Shown here in pieces: positions 63,487 through 64,000 of a stretch of DNA of 64,000 nt. The notes under the pieces are model-generated. The model saw only the letters and a list, made by a program, of their open reading frames with translations. It was not told where the DNA came from and searched no databases. The stretch is taken from the NCBI GenBank assembly GCA_934122155.1, contig CAKOVX010000007.1:1-64000 (forward strand). Reading direction: 5' to 3'. A program made the translations under genes and the position numbers. The stretch's first letter is position 1. Each line of letters starts with the position of its first letter. Origin of the DNA: an uncultured Clostridia bacterium. GTDB taxonomy: Bacteria > Bacillota > Clostridia > TANB77 > CAG-508.

Positions 63487-64000
63487 ATGATGTGGGTTTT
63501 AATCGCATTATTAGTTATTATTTTGATTATAGCATTTAATACAATTAAAATAGTAAAACAGTCTGAAGTATATATTATTGAAAGGCTTGGTAAGTTTCAC
63601 AAAGTAGCTGATGCTGGTCTTACAGTTATTATTCCATTTGTTGATCATGTTCGTAGTATAGTAAGCTTAAAGCAACAAACAATGGATATTCCACCACAAG
63701 GAGTAATTACTCAAGATAACGTTACTATTACTATTGATACAGTAGTGTTTTATAAAATTACAGATCCAGCAAGAGCAGTTTATGAAATTCAAAATTTGAA
63801 AAAAGGTATTGAATATTTAGCAATTACTACAATTCGTGATATTGTTGGTAAAATGGACTTAGATGATACATTTAGTTCAAGAGATGCTATTAATGATAAG
63901 TTAAGAGTGATTCTTGATGAGGCAACAGATCAATGGGGTTGTAAAGTAGATAGAGTTGAAATTAAAGATATTACTCCTCCAGCAGATATCAGAGATGCAA
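63487..64000 (+). CDS. SPFH/Band 7 (stomatin-like) membrane protein, partial
   Basis: 171 codons before the right edge. One N-terminal helix (about 3-18), then the SPFH domain: VYIIERLGKFHKVADAGLTV, IPFVDHVRSIVSLKQQ and DIPPQGVITQDNVTITID, ending in the VDRVEIKDITPP motif. Slipin-like proteins build membrane scaffolds; a NfeD partner, if any, lies outside. AAGGAGG precedes ATG 63487; the next ATG is a less likely start. Confidence 0.92.
   Translation, partial: MMWVLIALLVIILIIAFNTIKIVKQSEVYIIERLGKFHKVADAGLTVIIPFVDHVRSIVSLKQQTMDIPPQGVITQDNVTITIDTVVFYKITDPARAVYEIQNLKKGIEYLAITTIRDIVGKMDLDDTFSSRDAINDKLRVILDEATDQWGCKVDRVEIKDITPPADIRDA

Overview
The window is AT-rich, standard-code DNA from a spore-forming, Gram-positive-type bacterium, most likely an uncultured clostridium (Clostridia, possibly gut-derived). 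The support is gene content: a gerA-type germinant receptor operon, spoVG with a sigma-H-like promoter, spoIVB, a zinc-type S14, a Firmicutes-order S10-spc-alpha ribosomal cluster, a T-box in front of pheST, mutS2 and cdaA. No tRNA, rRNA, CRISPR array or intact insertion sequence was seen.

Layout. 1-722 (-): start of a prepilin-like protein with a formylglycine-enzyme-like domain, cut by the window edge. 1091-5333 (+): a germinant receptor operon (A, B, a frameshifted C, and a 56-residue D-like gene). 5358-8567 (-): rnr, an LD-carboxypeptidase and secG. 8609-24731 (-): the S10-spc-alpha cluster from rpsJ to rplQ with secY, adk, map, infA and rpmJ; rpmD (L30) is missing, L17 is long, and several spacers hold related hairpin-rich elements. 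25151-27546: an unknown small gene, spoVG and murC. 27587-29969 (-): a transglutaminase-like protein and spoIVB. 30042-44090 (-): a Tad-like pilus/secretion locus with a CpaB-like protein, two degenerate TadZ-like proteins, a TadA ATPase (frameshifted in Walker A), TadB, TadC, a set of short proteins opening with MENASKAL or a variant, and a 1248-residue Ig-like-repeat surface protein. 44307-46636 (-): a DUF2651-like protein, truA, cdaA and a 43-residue membrane protein. 46820-47353: a decayed remnant of the same kind of protein as the gene at position 1. 47571-51079 (+): mutS2 and an arginase-family gene. 51106-54834 (-): pheST with its T-box leader. 54958-59103 (+): sufC-sufB, dapA, an HD-domain protein and dapB. 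59143-60221 (-): DUF4363 and DUF421 proteins. 60363-60734 (+): a small membrane protein. 60786-63292 (-): a eukaryote-type UDP-GlcNAc pyrophosphorylase followed by a glmU whose uridylyltransferase site is degenerate. 63487-end (+): an SPFH/stomatin-like gene.

How it fits together. Most of the window is core machinery: translation, RNA turnover, cell-wall precursors (murC, dapA, dapB, glmU/UAP, cdaA) and sporulation/germination. The accessory part is the Tad-like locus, whose promoter is preceded by four 11-bp direct repeats, and whose last gene is separated by a terminator with attenuator-like alternative pairings. The most unusual signals are the UAP-type enzyme paired with a degenerate GlmU, the MENASKAL protein family in a secretin-less Tad locus, and a recurrent structured element placed just after stop codons in the ribosomal operon. 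Two otherwise intact genes (gerC, tadA) each carry one extra base, so local sequence accuracy should be considered.
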